Shown one piece after another: positions 9,695 to 17,942 of a stretch of DNA of 64,000 nucleotides. A program made the translations under genes and the position numbers. Source of the stretch: Idiomarinaceae bacterium (GTDB taxonomy: Bacteria; Pseudomonadota; Gammaproteobacteria; Enterobacterales; Alteromonadaceae); NCBI GenBank assembly GCA_002685255.1, contig NYWU01000001.1, positions 1 through 64,000 on the forward strand, read 5' to 3'. Under the pieces are notes generated by a model. It made no database searches. It was not told where the DNA came from and saw nothing but the letters and a program-made list of their open reading frames with translations. The stretch's first letter is position 1. Each line of letters begins with the position of its first letter.

Positions 9695-11053
9695 TCATTT
9701 TACCTGTAACCGTTCTTTGAATTTACTGATATGACGTTCGATTATTGTCAGTCGTCGCCCTGTCATATTTTTGTTCAAGGCGATTTGTTTGGCCTGCCCG
9801 AGCACATCTAGCGCAAACTCAGTTTGCCTCTGCAACTCAAGCAACTTAGCGACTTCTATCAAATAGTCTACACGGTTTGACTTGTCCGACAAAAAAACAT
9901 CTCTAGTTGTCGCAGGTAAAGGAGTCTGCAGTATCGGTTCTGCCACTGGCACACCCATGACTTCAGCGAGCTTAAGCAAAGCATATGGCAACGCCTCACT
10001 AGTGCCATTCTCGCAATGCTCATGCAAACGTATGAGTAGGCGTTTCTGTAAAAGACCCATGAGTTCTGGCTGTTGTTTAAGTAAAAAGTGATACGCATCG
10101 ACAACATCCACTAACCGCCGATTTATACGTGCGTTATCGACCGCGACAACCGACACGGGCTTAAAAAACTCCTCTGTACAGCATTCTAATAACTGCGCCT
10201 GCGCTCGCTCTAGAGCACTTTGGTACTTACTAGTAATGGCTTCATAAACTGTACTACTCACAACCTGATGAACTGCACTCGGATGTTTATTGGCTTGATC
10301 AACATGAGCTTGTAACGTGCGATCAATTCGCCTACTTTCTTCCGGCTCTTGTTGATCAAGCAACGCATTGAGCAAACGTTTTATTTCGAGCGCACCATAC
10401 GTATAGCTTGTGTTAATACGTGCACGGCTTCGTTTAAACCGGTACGCGGACCAACCCTCAATACTCAGTCGTTGTAAAAAGTCTCGCTCAATCTGCTGCT
10501 TTACAAAGCAGCTCGTTAAATAGGGCCTCACCGATACTGCATCTCTGCCAAAGTACTCAATCCAATCAAAAAATACTTGACCACTTACACCACGGTTAAT
10601 GACTCCAACTTGTTTATTCAGAAAGGCATCTAAGGTTTGTGTCGAATAGTGTCGTTTAATTGACTGATTATGATTAGAGACAAGTGATTCAAGGGGATGA
10701 CGAAAATACGCTAACACGCTTACCGAATGCCCCTCGACAAGTCGCTTCACTCGCTCTGGATGTCGATACAACGCCTCTGAAGAAATCAATAGTTTAGCAT
10801 TGAGTTGCCGTGCCTCGTTTAACCATTGCTCAAACAATTCCTTTGCACGATCAAGATCATTGGCAGCAATTGCGGTACCAAAGTGAGCATGTCCCCCCGA
10901 TACTTTGTTTTCATCGAAGTTATGCTCTGGGTAGTAATAGCCATGCTTCAATAGCCGGGCGCGGTTCTGATGTAAAAAGTACTGTATCGCAGACGAGCCT
11001 GTTTTGGGCGCGCCAATATGTAAAACAACGTCCATCGTATCCTTATTATTCAT
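9695..11053 (-). CDS. Sulfotransferase-like protein with long C-terminal extension
   Basis: A 452-residue protein with the two PAPS-binding signatures of sulfotransferases. The 5'-phosphosulfate loop HIGAPKTGSSAI lies at residues 12-23. A 3'-phosphate motif YFRHPLESLVSN has Arg118 and Ser123. The core occupies about the first 250 residues. The rest is helical and unassigned, with a TPR-like feel near the C-terminus. It overlaps the glycosyltransferase gene upstream by eight bases and so belongs to the rmlDAC-led operon; cysDN lies immediately downstream. It probably transfers sulfate from PAPS to a hydroxyl of the polysaccharide. Acceptor and position are unknown. Confidence 0.75.
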   Translation of the reverse strand: MNNKDTMDVVLHIGAPKTGSSAIQYFLHQNRARLLKHGYYYPEHNFDENKVSGGHAHFGTAIAANDLDRAKELFEQWLNEARQLNAKLLISSEALYRHPERVKRLVEGHSVSVLAYFRHPLESLVSNHNQSIKRHYSTQTLDAFLNKQVGVINRGVSGQVFFDWIEYFGRDAVSVRPYLTSCFVKQQIERDFLQRLSIEGWSAYRFKRSRARINTSYTYGALEIKRLLNALLDQQEPEESRRIDRTLQAHVDQANKHPSAVHQVVSSTVYEAITSKYQSALERAQAQLLECCTEEFFKPVSVVAVDNARINRRLVDVVDAYHFLLKQQPELMGLLQKRLLIRLHEHCENGTSEALPYALLKLAEVMGVPVAEPILQTPLPATTRDVFLSDKSNRVDYLIEVAKLLELQRQTEFALDVLGQAKQIALNKNMTGRRLTIIERHISKFKERLQVK

Positions 11054-13904
11054 TTTCTAATTCGCGCGAAGTGGCTAGGGCTACCAGTAATTTAGACTTT
11101 ACTAAATCGGGCTCAAACTGCCTCGCACGCTTAAGCGCGCAATTTCGGAGTGACTCCATCTGCTCGGGTCGATTATAAAGCTCAATAAGCGCAGACGTTA
11201 ACGCACCAAGATCGCCTAGAGGCACTCGAACGCCAGCACCATCGCTCACTAATTCTGTCAAGGCCCCCCACTCGTAGGCTATCACCACTTTACCTGCAGC
11301 AAAAGCTTCTAATACCGAGCGGCCAAAAGACTCCTGAAAATGAGATAAATTAAGTACCACATCGCACTGTTTAAGCGCATCCACAGGATCCGCTACATAC
11401 CCGTGATTGTTAACATGTGCATGCGGATAGCTTTGCCGCGCATGGACTAAATCGTCAGTTTCGGGACCATATAGATGCCACTCAAATCGTATATCGTCCT
11501 TTAACGCCGTCGCCAGTTGATAGAAATCCTTTACGCCTTTTTTAGCTAGGTTGCTACTCAGCATGGCTACTTTTAAAGGCCGTCCAGCGGCGACGTCAGG
11601 CAGATCGGTATGCGCCGCTGCGTATTCGGCCGTGCGTATTACATTAGGAACAATATAGGTCCGTTCAGGCGCCTGTAGTGCCTCTTTAACCACCTGCGAG
11701 TTAGCGATCACATCAGTGCTGTTCTGCAACAAATGTTCGCAAATTGATTCAGGCGACGCAGCCAACGTTTCACACAATGCGCGATCATGAGCAGGTAACT
11801 CACGAACATGGACGGTACAACGGCGCTTAGCCTGTCGTGCGGCCAATAAGGGCTCGTGTAAGGTTAAGGTATTAATATACACCTGAGCGACATCATCCAT
11901 CCATGACGCGAGCTTTTCAACTAAATAAGTATCTGTTGTGCGTGTTGATTGCCACCAACGTAGCGCTAAAAAGCTCACCTTATCGCTCAGCTGCTGAATC
12001 TGTTTAACGTACTCACTGTTTAAAGCCCCCGGCAGAACCACCCATAACTGATAATGTTCACGTAGCATACACAAAACATCCAGTAGGCTTTTCTCAGCAC
12101 CAAACGCCTGCCCCGCAGTGCTATGAGCGATAACCATCAAAATGGGCTTGCTCGCACTTGTTGATGTTTGCCCCAGTGAGAGCTCAGGCGCTTGTTGTGG
12201 CTTATTTGCTGACTCTAACCGCATTAAATAATGTATTAGCGGATTCTTATGAGCCTCCAACGTGTGCAGAAATGCGTAACCTGAACTACTAAACTGTGCA
12301 GAGGGGTCACGTCCTTCGTTAGCTCCAAACTTGTAGTAGTGCTCGGCCGGCTCAATTCCAGCTGCGGCAATATCTGGATAGCGACTGCGATAATAGTCCG
12401 TATCAAATAAGGGTGATTGCTGTATGTGTTTTATTGCATTATCGCGTTGGGATGCCTGAGTACCGCGGCAAAGTGCTAATGGCGCTAAAAACGCTCGCTG
12501 TTGGGGATATCTTGCTAAGTAGCGAGACCGAGTACTTTGATGCCAATGCGCGGCAGTGACTTGATAATTATGACGAACCCCTGACAACATACTGCTCACG
12601 TGAGTCGGCTTTGCCTGTGTTAACGAGTTAATGTCCACTCGTCCGAGGGCAAGCGGTGTTGTTGGCATTACTTCGCGGATTGCCGTATCGCCAAACTCTG
12701 CTATAACTCGATTATAAAATTCGGTATCACCATCCGCTTTGACCGCATCCCAATAACCTAAGCGTTTAAACACGGTTCTTCTAAACATTAAGGACGAGAC
12801 ATTCGGGTAAATCCAACTCGATTCGGGACGCCAGCGACTAAAATTGAGTTTGTTGTCCGCTCTGACCCAAGCACTGCGGTTAGCCATGGCACTTGGGTGT
12901 TTTAGTAAATCTTCGACTTGGCTAGCAATTTTTTCAGGGTGAGACCAATCATCCGAATCGTGAGTGGTTATAAACTGTCCTTTCGCAATGCCCAAGCCAG
13001 CATTGCGAGCGCCATAAGCCCCCTCGTTTTCGCTTAACCGCAACAAAGTGATACGTTTATCTCGTTGGGCGAAGTGAGTCATCACCTCAAACGTTGCATC
13101 GGTACTGGCATCATCAACCAAGATGATTTGTAGACGATGCCACGTTTGTCGGCAAAGGCTCCGTACCGCAGTATCAAGCGTATCTGCGCAGTTGTAACAC
13201 GGAATAATCACACTGACCTTGGGCTTGCGTTGCCATAATTTCCGACGCATCACATGACTCGATGCGTGCAGTTGGTCAAAATTCAACATTTTACCATCGG
13301 CTTCAAGTGGAGCTATACCCGACGATTGATAAACTTGATTAATTACAGCAATTTTTTCTTGCTTAGAGCTCGCGAGCATCGAACGCGCCAACGTATGGTC
13401 ATGCTTATAAAGCAGTTTTTCAAGTGGCCAGCTGGGGTTCTCAAGCAACGCGCTTGCAGCATCTTTTTGTTTGGTGTGAACGAACGCATGAAAAAGACAC
13501 AAGAACGGTCCAGGATGTGGCACCAGAGCGCGCAATAGCCTTAATCCGTCCGTCTGAGTAAGCCCACCTATAAGTCTCACCACTTCATGCCAAGAGTTTA
13601 CGGAGCCGTAGTACTGAGCTAAAAACCAGCGCGCTAGCTGCGCATCTGCCTGTACGATCAGCTCATCATTGTTATCTGAGTTTTTTATAAGTTGAGTTAA
13701 CTCAAAACGAGCAGCTTCATTGCTCCAAAGCTGGTGAGAGAGTCCGACAGACCTGAACGCCGCGGGCCAACGCCCTTCGAAACGACCGTGTTGTATATAG
13801 TGTTGAAAAGCTCTTTCGGCCGAATCAAAGCAAGCAGCTTTAATATCCGCGTACGCACGGCTGTAATGCTGCGCGTTGAAGAGTTTTCCTAGTAGTTGCT
13901 TCAC
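11046..13904 (-). CDS. Bifunctional GT2-GT4 glycosyltransferase with PDV/HY repeats
   Basis: A 952-residue protein with two catalytic domains. A short repeat copy lies at residues 8-47 (AFQHYIQHGRFEGRWP). A GT2 domain covers about 226-430, with KVSVIIPCYNCADTL and THDSDDWSHPEK holding the metal motif near 315. Two further repeat copies lie at about 495-565 (YYRSRYPDIAAAGIEPAEHY and a weaker second copy). A GT4-like GT-B domain covers about 590-945, with SSNLAKKGVKDFYQLATALK and the late SHFQESFGRSVLEAFAAGK motif. Its start overlaps the upstream gene by four bases. It could add two successive sugars. The GT2 domain closely resembles that of the 15603 gene. Specificities are unknown. Confidence 0.85.
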   Translation of the reverse strand: MKQLLGKLFNAQHYSRAYADIKAACFDSAERAFQHYIQHGRFEGRWPAAFRSVGLSHQLWSNEAARFELTQLIKNSDNNDELIVQADAQLARWFLAQYYGSVNSWHEVVRLIGGLTQTDGLRLLRALVPHPGPFLCLFHAFVHTKQKDAASALLENPSWPLEKLLYKHDHTLARSMLASSKQEKIAVINQVYQSSGIAPLEADGKMLNFDQLHASSHVMRRKLWQRKPKVSVIIPCYNCADTLDTAVRSLCRQTWHRLQIILVDDASTDATFEVMTHFAQRDKRITLLRLSENEGAYGARNAGLGIAKGQFITTHDSDDWSHPEKIASQVEDLLKHPSAMANRSAWVRADNKLNFSRWRPESSWIYPNVSSLMFRRTVFKRLGYWDAVKADGDTEFYNRVIAEFGDTAIREVMPTTPLALGRVDINSLTQAKPTHVSSMLSGVRHNYQVTAAHWHQSTRSRYLARYPQQRAFLAPLALCRGTQASQRDNAIKHIQQSPLFDTDYYRSRYPDIAAAGIEPAEHYYKFGANEGRDPSAQFSSSGYAFLHTLEAHKNPLIHYLMRLESANKPQQAPELSLGQTSTSASKPILMVIAHSTAGQAFGAEKSLLDVLCMLREHYQLWVVLPGALNSEYVKQIQQLSDKVSFLALRWWQSTRTTDTYLVEKLASWMDDVAQVYINTLTLHEPLLAARQAKRRCTVHVRELPAHDRALCETLAASPESICEHLLQNSTDVIANSQVVKEALQAPERTYIVPNVIRTAEYAAAHTDLPDVAAGRPLKVAMLSSNLAKKGVKDFYQLATALKDDIRFEWHLYGPETDDLVHARQSYPHAHVNNHGYVADPVDALKQCDVVLNLSHFQESFGRSVLEAFAAGKVVIAYEWGALTELVSDGAGVRVPLGDLGALTSALIELYNRPEQMESLRNCALKRARQFEPDLVKSKLLVALATSRELENE

Positions 13905-14728
13905 ACGAGTTCCGGGAATTGTTCGATTAATACTTTAATATCTGTGCATTCGGCCGATTTAACACGTTTTAGAAATCCTTCAGCTTGAGTATCTTGTAAA
14001 TCATAACTGACCCTGACAAACATATGCGGCGTTGTATCTTCAATTAAATTATAGCGCTGGTTAACCGTCGTATGCTTTCCTGTTTGGTAAACATGAATAT
14101 TCTTACCTATGACACTATTTTTCTCGGCCGAGTAAAATCCCACCTGCGCTAAACCTAACGCAATTTTTGGATAGTAAAGCTCAATAGCCTGACTGAGTTC
14201 ATACTGACGCTGCTTATCTAGAAACGCCTCATACCCCTGAGAAAAAGTAACCATATAATTTAGATTTATTTTCGCTGTATAAAAGCGCAAGCGACGCTCA
14301 AAACGTCGATGTAAAATGTCGTCGTCATCTAACCGAACTGTCGAGTAAACACAGTCTTCTGATGCCCTATCAAATTGTTGTTTGAGATAGTTACTCGCTA
14401 CGCTAACAAAACTGCGGTTAGGATCGACCGCTAAAATAGTCAAACAGGGGTGCTTTTTAGCAAGTTGTTCAAGTTGGTTTAAACGATCAGTTGGTAAGTC
14501 TTTTGAGGTGAGCAAAATCACCTCGTAGTTATCCGCTTCATCCGGTCGTTGTTGTGCGACAACGCTTGGTAAAGTCAATTGACTAAAAAGCTTATATTTA
14601 AGCGCCAAGCGCTCATCACCAAACAGCGCCCTCTTATATTGCTCGTAATCGTTATCCCGAGCGATCTTCCATTGCTTGGAGTCTTGCAACACTGAGTAGC
14701 GAATCAAATAAAATATCTTTTTTTTCAT
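13901..14728 (-). CDS. Putative rhamnosyltransferase-family protein
   Basis: A 275-residue protein resembling the putative rhamnosyl transferase family (Pfam PF11316). Features are an N-terminal FYLIRYSVL segment, VILLTSKDLP near residue 70, and an acidic cluster RLDDDDILHRRF near 130-141 that would bind the nucleotide-sugar metal. It overlaps both neighbours by four bases, so it is translationally coupled in the operon. With rmlDAC upstream in the same run, dTDP-rhamnose is a reasonable donor, but the name of the family is the only direct support. No signal peptide or membrane segment is visible. Confidence 0.65.
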   Translation of the reverse strand: MKKKIFYLIRYSVLQDSKQWKIARDNDYEQYKRALFGDERLALKYKLFSQLTLPSVVAQQRPDEADNYEVILLTSKDLPTDRLNQLEQLAKKHPCLTILAVDPNRSFVSVASNYLKQQFDRASEDCVYSTVRLDDDDILHRRFERRLRFYTAKINLNYMVTFSQGYEAFLDKQRQYELSQAIELYYPKIALGLAQVGFYSAEKNSVIGKNIHVYQTGKHTTVNQRYNLIEDTTPHMFVRVSYDLQDTQAEGFLKRVKSAECTDIKVLIEQFPELV

Positions 14729-15597
14729 AACGCCCCTAAGAAATTCTCTACGCCGAGCTTCATAGCATCTGACATCTGTGAGTCTCGATAAAACTGACGG
14801 GAGAGTTCTCGCAGGTCCGCATTGCTTTTAAAAATATCCGTTATTACAGCTGGTGACTCAAGCATTTTCCAGCGTGATTCAAGCGCGTCAACTGACATAT
14901 CACTTTTAGCATTCTTAAATTTAGAGTCACCGCCACCACCAAAGCGAGACAAGTTCGACATACGTTTTTCGCTGTGTTTTAAGTGGTTACCCAACAAGTC
15001 GGTTATCTTAACTCTGTCGCGGATAAAGTCATTGTAGCGAACAGTTTTTACGTTAAGCCCGAGTAAACTCTTCGCGCGTTCAGAATCAAAAAAATCCTTT
15101 GCTAGTGCTACCCAATGACCGGCTTGCTGCTCGACAGAAACTCTAAAATTGGGGTTAACTTCATTGTAGCGAGCGATAGAGGCGAGACAGTTAATCGGAT
15201 CTCGTAAAAATAGGATGGCAGTATTTGACAGATGCTCACGCAGCGAAAGATTCTTTAAAGACTCAAGTCGTCCCGAACGACTCACACTGGGTACCGCTTT
15301 GTTTTCAAAGCTCATCAGGAAATGTTCTACATCCTTTTCACTGTACTGTACATCCCCAAACTCGTCAGCTTCTGAATGTAAGAACTCAATATTAATATCA
15401 GTCTCGATATGCTTTTTCTGATATTTATCACGCTCAACGTCGGGATTCACATTAACATTATTTAAATAAAAGTAGTCGTGTAGGTGAGAACACAGCCACT
15501 CAATAAATGCGTGATGACCACTTCGCTTGGTTGCAATAACACAAGTTAGAGACGATAAACCACTAAACTCATAATCCGTGCTAAGACTATATTTCAC
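14725..15597 (-). CDS. Sulfotransferase-like protein
   Basis: A 290-residue cytoplasmic protein with a P-loop-like segment VIATKRSGHHAFIEWL at residues 20-35, matching the 5'-phosphosulfate loop of a divergent sulfotransferase group. A 3'-phosphate motif FLRDPINCLASI has Arg132 and Ser140. Length suits a single sulfotransferase domain. Five bases separate it from the upstream glycosyltransferase, and it overlaps the next gene by four, so it is well inside the operon. It probably uses PAPS to sulfate a sugar of the growing chain. Acceptor is unknown. A nucleotide-binding protein of another function is possible because the loop is atypical. Confidence 0.68.
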   Translation of the reverse strand: MKYSLSTDYEFSGLSSLTCVIATKRSGHHAFIEWLCSHLHDYFYLNNVNVNPDVERDKYQKKHIETDINIEFLHSEADEFGDVQYSEKDVEHFLMSFENKAVPSVSRSGRLESLKNLSLREHLSNTAILFLRDPINCLASIARYNEVNPNFRVSVEQQAGHWVALAKDFFDSERAKSLLGLNVKTVRYNDFIRDRVKITDLLGNHLKHSEKRMSNLSRFGGGGDSKFKNAKSDMSVDALESRWKMLESPAVITDIFKSNADLRELSRQFYRDSQMSDAMKLGVENFLGAL

Positions 15598-15602
15598 TGT
15601 AA

Positions 15603-17822
15603 CTACTCTTCACTTATATTTTTGACATCAATGTGACCGGATGACATTTTGAATGTATCAGCCAATGCTTCTTTGGCTTGTTGGATAACACTCGAATGAG
15701 GGTCAGTCACGGGTGCCGCTCTTCGATCATAAAGCAACGCTGATTCTATTCCATAAAACTCTGGTGTTGCGACAACTGGATAAACTAGCAACTCGACATC
15801 ACTTACGATTAAGCGTGCCGCGTTTACTTTATCTCCAAAAACAACAGGCTCTGCTAAACCTTCATGCAGCAGCTCAAAGTACTCATCAAAAAAGCGGTTC
15901 TGTTTACTATTAAAGCTGGGCCAGTGTAAGAGGGCAATTTTTTCGCCTTGCTCAGCAAGCTTTCGAGCATTGGAAAGTACGTCGCGACTATTCTGTTTAC
16001 TCAAAAAGTCGGCAACAACGACCGTATCAAAGACTTGATAATCGCCCTGTTTTCTCAACATTGCCTTAGGGATAGAGGTCTTTGCTGTAGGGTCAAGACC
16101 CCGCTTATGATACCAGCGGCATATCTCGCGATAGACTTGGCGTAGTCCAAAGTAGACCGTACTTACATGCGTCGCTTTAGTACGAGTTAACGAGCTTTCA
16201 TCATCTAAGGCAAACGCCATAGGTACTTCGGCAACTCCATGTAATATCGCTTCTTTACCAAAGTAATGCTGCGCACGCCAAATATATTCAGTGTCCGCAC
16301 TGATACGCACTTCATCCCAGTTACCGATCGTGTTCACAGCCTCACGAGTTAACATAAAGGACGAGTGGCTATAATGGATAATACTATCTGAAGGTCGCCA
16401 GTTAATGGTAAAGTGCAAGTCATCCGAAGCGCGAACCCAACTGAGTATCACCCCCTGCGCTTCAGGCTGAGCACGCAATAACTCAATCTGCTGCTCAAGC
16501 TTCTGTGGATGAGACCAATCATCAGCATCATGTGTGGTGATGAGATCTCCGGTCGCCTCTTCTAAACCTCGGTTACGGGCAGGATAAGCACCTTGGTTAT
16601 GCGGCTGTTGTATCACCTTTACACGACTATCACGAGCAGCAATAGCATTTAACACCGCGACCGTATCATCCGGCGAGCAATCATCCACCGCGATCACTTC
16701 AATGTTACGCCAAGTCTGGTTTAGTAGTGAGTTGATCGCTATTTCTATCCGCTCTTCAGCTTTAAAAATTGGCATGATGATAGATACTTTCTCGCGCTGC
16801 TCATCAGGCTCAACAGCACCATCCGATACATCATGCTTTGAGGTTAAGTTATCAAAGCCAAGCGGTTTATGCTCATCAATTCGTGTGACCGGCAAATAAC
16901 CATGGCGTTGATACATCTCATTTATGCAAGCTAATCGCTGTTCATCGTCGCTAAACGTATTGGCAAGCATCAGACGTGTGTCAGGGTCATCTGGATCTTC
17001 GGCTAAGTACTCGTTGAGTATCGCCGCGGCTTCATTTGGTTGCTCTAGCTTTAACTGGCTATTCGCTTGAAGTAACACACGTGTTTTATTTAAACGCTGT
17101 TCTGGTAACAACTCAGCCATTTTAAAACTAAGTGCTAATGCCTCTTGATGCTCGCCACTAAATGAACGATACCGAGCCAATGACCACGCAGCCAGGTAGC
17201 GCTCGCGCAAAAGTGCACGCTCATTGTCGAGAATTTCAGTGAGAACACGACAGGCTGTAATCGCGTGTCCAGACCACATTTTATCTTCTAGGACATCCAG
17301 CTTATTCTCACTGCAGTGACGACCTTCTCTCGCACCATGCAGAATATAATGTACCAGCGGGTTCATTCCACTCTCGGCGACGTCTGGGTAGCGCTCAAGG
17401 TAAAATTCGGTATCAAAATTTACACTGGGATTTCTTCCCAACTTCGCACCAAATTTGTAGTAGTGCTCGGCCGGGTGCATGTCTAATAAGGCGGCATCAG
17501 GATATTCTTGCAGATACCACTTGCCATCAAACCATTCAGAGTTACGCAGCAGCTCAACATCTGACGTCGATAGATTAGTATCTGAATCAGTTTTTCTCAA
17601 AGCCCTTTTCACTTTACTCAAAAGACGTTGGGTTGATGGCTTTATTCGACGCTGATTATCACCACCTGTTAGACGCTTTGTCGCAGGGTGTTCAGGAAGT
17701 TTAAGCAATAGTGCTGTAAGCTTAGCGTTATCCTCTGCCTGCTGCTTAAGTTTTTCCTTAAGAGCCGCATTTTCTTCACGCAATGCTGCATTCTCTTGAA
17801 TCAGCTCGTCACTCGTTAGCAT
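15603..17822 (-). CDS. GT2 glycosyltransferase with coiled coil and PDV/HY repeats
   Basis: A 739-residue protein. Residues 5-40 are a short coiled coil rich in E, A and L. Two repeat copies lie at about 93-132 (KWYLQEYPDAALLDMHPAEH) and 136-169 (FYLERYPDVAESGMNPLVHY). A helical TPR-like stretch runs from 175 to 310. A GT2 domain starts near 342 with KVSIIMPIFKAEERI and has THDADDWSHPQK near 431. About 150 C-terminal residues are unassigned. The GT2 core is a close paralogue of that in the 11046 gene. A 120-bp gap separates it from the upstream gene; the next gene follows after five bases. It probably elongates or decorates the polysaccharide, but the sugar is not readable. Confidence 0.82.
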   Translation of the reverse strand: MLTSDELIQENAALREENAALKEKLKQQAEDNAKLTALLLKLPEHPATKRLTGGDNQRRIKPSTQRLLSKVKRALRKTDSDTNLSTSDVELLRNSEWFDGKWYLQEYPDAALLDMHPAEHYYKFGAKLGRNPSVNFDTEFYLERYPDVAESGMNPLVHYILHGAREGRHCSENKLDVLEDKMWSGHAITACRVLTEILDNERALLRERYLAAWSLARYRSFSGEHQEALALSFKMAELLPEQRLNKTRVLLQANSQLKLEQPNEAAAILNEYLAEDPDDPDTRLMLANTFSDDEQRLACINEMYQRHGYLPVTRIDEHKPLGFDNLTSKHDVSDGAVEPDEQREKVSIIMPIFKAEERIEIAINSLLNQTWRNIEVIAVDDCSPDDTVAVLNAIAARDSRVKVIQQPHNQGAYPARNRGLEEATGDLITTHDADDWSHPQKLEQQIELLRAQPEAQGVILSWVRASDDLHFTINWRPSDSIIHYSHSSFMLTREAVNTIGNWDEVRISADTEYIWRAQHYFGKEAILHGVAEVPMAFALDDESSLTRTKATHVSTVYFGLRQVYREICRWYHKRGLDPTAKTSIPKAMLRKQGDYQVFDTVVVADFLSKQNSRDVLSNARKLAEQGEKIALLHWPSFNSKQNRFFDEYFELLHEGLAEPVVFGDKVNAARLIVSDVELLVYPVVATPEFYGIESALLYDRRAAPVTDPHSSVIQQAKEALADTFKMSSGHIDVKNISEE

Positions 17823-17942
17823 AACGTCACTACCTGCACCTTATTTACTCATGCCATCAAAAAACTGTCATTAGGCTACTGGTTAAAGCGCCAAATATCA
17901 ATCTTATCAACGGCTAGAACCAATCGACTGTCATTAATTATA